A model generated the notes under the pieces. That model did no database searches, was not told the DNA's origin, and saw only the letters and a program-made list of their open reading frames with translations. A DNA stretch of 64,000 nucleotides from Pseudorasbora parva. Lineage: Eukaryota; Chordata; Actinopteri; Cypriniformes; Gobionidae. Numbering within the stretch: the stretch's first letter is position 1; each line of letters begins with the position of its first letter. Location of the stretch: positions 24,962,495-25,026,494 of the forward strand of contig NC_090187.1 in assembly GCF_024679245.1 (NCBI RefSeq), given 5' to 3'. The position numbers and the translations under genes were made by a program. Shown here one piece after another: positions 61,722 to 64,000 of this stretch.

Positions 61722-62538
61722 GTGAGGCTTCGTAGAATAGGTTAGTATTTGTGCCCACATGCTCTTGAGTTGCTACTGGAAGGTTTAGAACTTTCATTAA
61801 TAATTTGCAGGATTTGATATGAGTTAAGCGATCGTTAGAATGAATCACCTTTGGTAGCGTGATTTATTAAAAGGATTTTTTTATTTTATTCGTATTTTGG
61901 TCATACTTCCAAGACAGAATCTGTGATTCTAAAGTACAGTATCCACACCGGTGTGGTGACTGACAGACAGCGACATATACTTCTCAAAACATTAGACTCA
62001 TCCGTGCTGAGAGCCTTGCTAATGCTCATCCCCACGTAAAAATTATAATTCTGCAAATAACTGCAATTGCAGGTTTCAAACAAAGATGGTGACAAAGAGG
62101 CAATTTACGGACTGTAGCTTTAACTTGGGACCAGTTTTGCCAGTGCAAACCCTCTTTTGGCTTTAAGCTACTGTCAGGATTTACTAAAGACGTGCAGTGA
62201 TAAGTTAGCGCTGAAGAACCGTGGACACTTATTTTTGTGGCTGACCTTATTGCAAAAGTGTTTGTCAGAGTTTCCCTTTCAGGCGCAAAATATATGGATT
62301 TAAATGAATAACGCAAGGTGATTTACAAAAGTTTCCGCTCGTAAATTTACTGGTGTTTGTGCCATTATTTATGGCCCTAAAGAAGCACGTATTAAACCAG
62401 GCACTAACGGGTCTGCGACGGTCATTATTGAAATGATCCGACTGAGTCTGTGTGCTTTAATTTACGCGTCATCAGTAGATCACGCGCATCACTGCCATCA
62501 CTGATAACTGTCCATTCACTTAAGTGCTTTTATAAAGT

Positions 62539-64000
62539 TACATTGAGGAAAATAACTATTTGAACACCCTGCTATTTTGCAACTTCTCCCACTTGGAAAT
62601 CATGGAGGGGTCTGAAATTGTCATGGTAGGTGCATGTACACTGTGAGAGACATAATTTTAAAAAAATCATACAGAAATCACAATGTATGATTTTTTTTTT
62701 TTTGTATGATACAGCTGCAAATAAGTATTTGAACACCTGTCTATCAGCTAGAATTCTGACCCTCAAAGACCTGTTAGTCTGCCTTTAAAATGTCCACCTC
62801 CTCTCCATTTATTAAACTAAATTAGATGCACCTGTTTGAGGTCGTTAGCTGCATAAAGACACCTGTCCACCCCATACAATCAGTAAGAATCCAACTACTA
62901 ACATGGCCAAGACCAGAGAGCTGTCCAAAGACACTAGAGACAACATTGTACACCTCCACAAGGCTGGAAAGGGCTACGGGGAAATTGCCACAGGGAAATT
63001 GCCAAGCAGTTTGTTGAAAAAAGGTCCACTTTTGGAGCAATCATTAGAAAATGGAAGAAGCTAAACATGACTGTCAATCTCCCTTGGACTGTGGCTCCAT
63101 GCAAGATCTCACCTCGTGGGGTCTCCAATGACCTGAAAAGAGCTAGGATCACCGTTTTCAAGGTTACTGTTGGTTAATGCACGTCATGGACGTCATGGTT
63201 TGAAATCATGCATGTCACAGAAGGTTCCCCTGCTTAAACCAGCACATGTCCAGGCTCATCTTAAGTTTGCCAATGACCATTTGGATGATCCAGAGGAGTT
63301 CATGGGAGAAAGTCATGTGGTCAGATAAGACCAAAATAGAACTTTTTGGTCATAATTCCAGTAAACATGTTTGGAGGAAGAAGAATGATGAGTACCATCA
63401 CAAGAACACCATCCCTACTGTGAAGCATGGGGGTGTTAGCATCATGCTTTGGGGGTGTTTTTCTGCACATGGGGCAGGGCGACTGCACTGTATTAAGGAG
63501 AGGAGGGGGCCATGTATTGCGAGATTTTGGGGAACAACCTCCTTCCCTCAGTTAGAGTATTGAAGATCGGTCGAGGCTGGGTCTTCCAACATGGCAATGA
63601 CCTGAAGCACACAGCCAGGATAACCAAGGAGTGGCTCTGTAAGAAGCATTTAGCCAGTCTCCAGACCTAAACCCAATAGAGAATCTTTGGAGGGAGCTCA
63701 AACTGCCAGAAACCTGACTGACCTAGATCTGTGTGGAGGAGTGGGCCAAAATCCCTGCTGAAAAACTACAGGAAACGTTTGACCTCTGTAATTGCAAACA
63801 AAGGCTACAGTACCAAATATTAATATTGATTTTCTCAGGTGTTCAAATACGTATTTGCAGCTGTATCATACAAATAAATAGTTAAAAAATCATACATTGT
63901 GATTTTCTGGATTTTTTTATTTAGGCTATGTCTCTCACAGTGGACATGCACCTACGATGATAATTTCAGACCCCTCCAAGATTTCCAATTGGGAAATCAA
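62539..64000 (+). mobile_element. Tc1/mariner-like transposon, defective, cut by window end
   Basis: Left TIR starts TACATTGAGGAAAATAAC and includes TTTGAACACCCTGC and ACTTGGAAATCATGGAGGGG. The right TIR is entered at about 63925 in reverse complement and runs off the window. The motif AAATAAGTATTTGAACACCT occurs again inside each end (about 62718 and 63838), giving long doubled TIRs. The internal transposase is broken. Confidence 0.9.
62902..63790 (+). pseudogene. Tc1-like transposase pseudogene
   Basis: Starts near ATGGCCAAGACCAGAGAGCT. The piece 63246-63563 reads [13 protein letters not shown] with the first catalytic Asp and [19 protein letters not shown]. Later CAACATGGCAATGACCTGAA and AACCCAATAGAGAATC mark the second and third catalytic regions, in shifted frames. 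Dead copy. Confidence 0.85.

Noticed and set aside
61516..61848. 110-codon minus-strand frame over lmf2 exon 4
   Set aside because: Antisense shadow of a real coding exon.

Overview
This is a vertebrate nuclear window, almost certainly from a cypriniform (carp/zebrafish-like) teleost. It holds two spliced genes, both on the + strand, in an AT-rich background full of cyprinid-type DNA transposons. No prokaryotic gene, CRISPR array, tRNA or rRNA was seen.

Layout. 1-2980 is repeat-rich upstream DNA, including a TIR element packed with AACGTT palindromes. About 2985-3285 is a GC-rich promoter and probable non-coding exon 1. 4011-55367 is the whole coding region of c2cd5 (C2 calcium-dependent domain containing 5, CDP138/KIAA0528). 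I rebuilt it from 26 constitutive coding exons plus one in-frame cassette exon. Every splice phase closes, giving about 1073 aa without the cassette and 1139 aa with it. The 3' UTR runs to a poly(A) signal at 56190. After a repeat-bearing spacer, lmf2 (lipase maturation factor 2) starts at 58715. Its first four coding exons (189 complete codons) are in the window and the rest lies beyond the right edge.

The genes. C2CD5 has an N-terminal Ca2+-binding C2 domain with all five acidic loop residues. It is followed by five related blocks that I read as YbjQ-like repeats, a Ser-rich linker and a zinc-ribbon-like Cys cluster. It acts in insulin-stimulated GLUT4 vesicle traffic in mammals. LMF2 is a multi-pass ER membrane protein. 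Nothing in the sequence links the two genes functionally; they are head-to-tail neighbours.

Mobile DNA. The introns hold many hAT-type elements, several with recognisable 8-bp target duplications; two Tc1/mariner copies and a fragment; a Harbinger-like pair caught in a four-element nest (20569-23932); and two TTAA-flanked families, one of which (about ten copies) often forms long hairpins. There are many (AT)n, (CA)n and (TC)n tracts.

Most notable: the five-repeat reading of C2CD5; a Phe at the position of the mammalian AKT2 phosphoserine; a cassette exon and a run of skippable exons next to a (TG)n tract; a near-identical inverted repeat flanking lmf2 exon 2 beside a perfect 39-bp palindrome; and the transposon nest.
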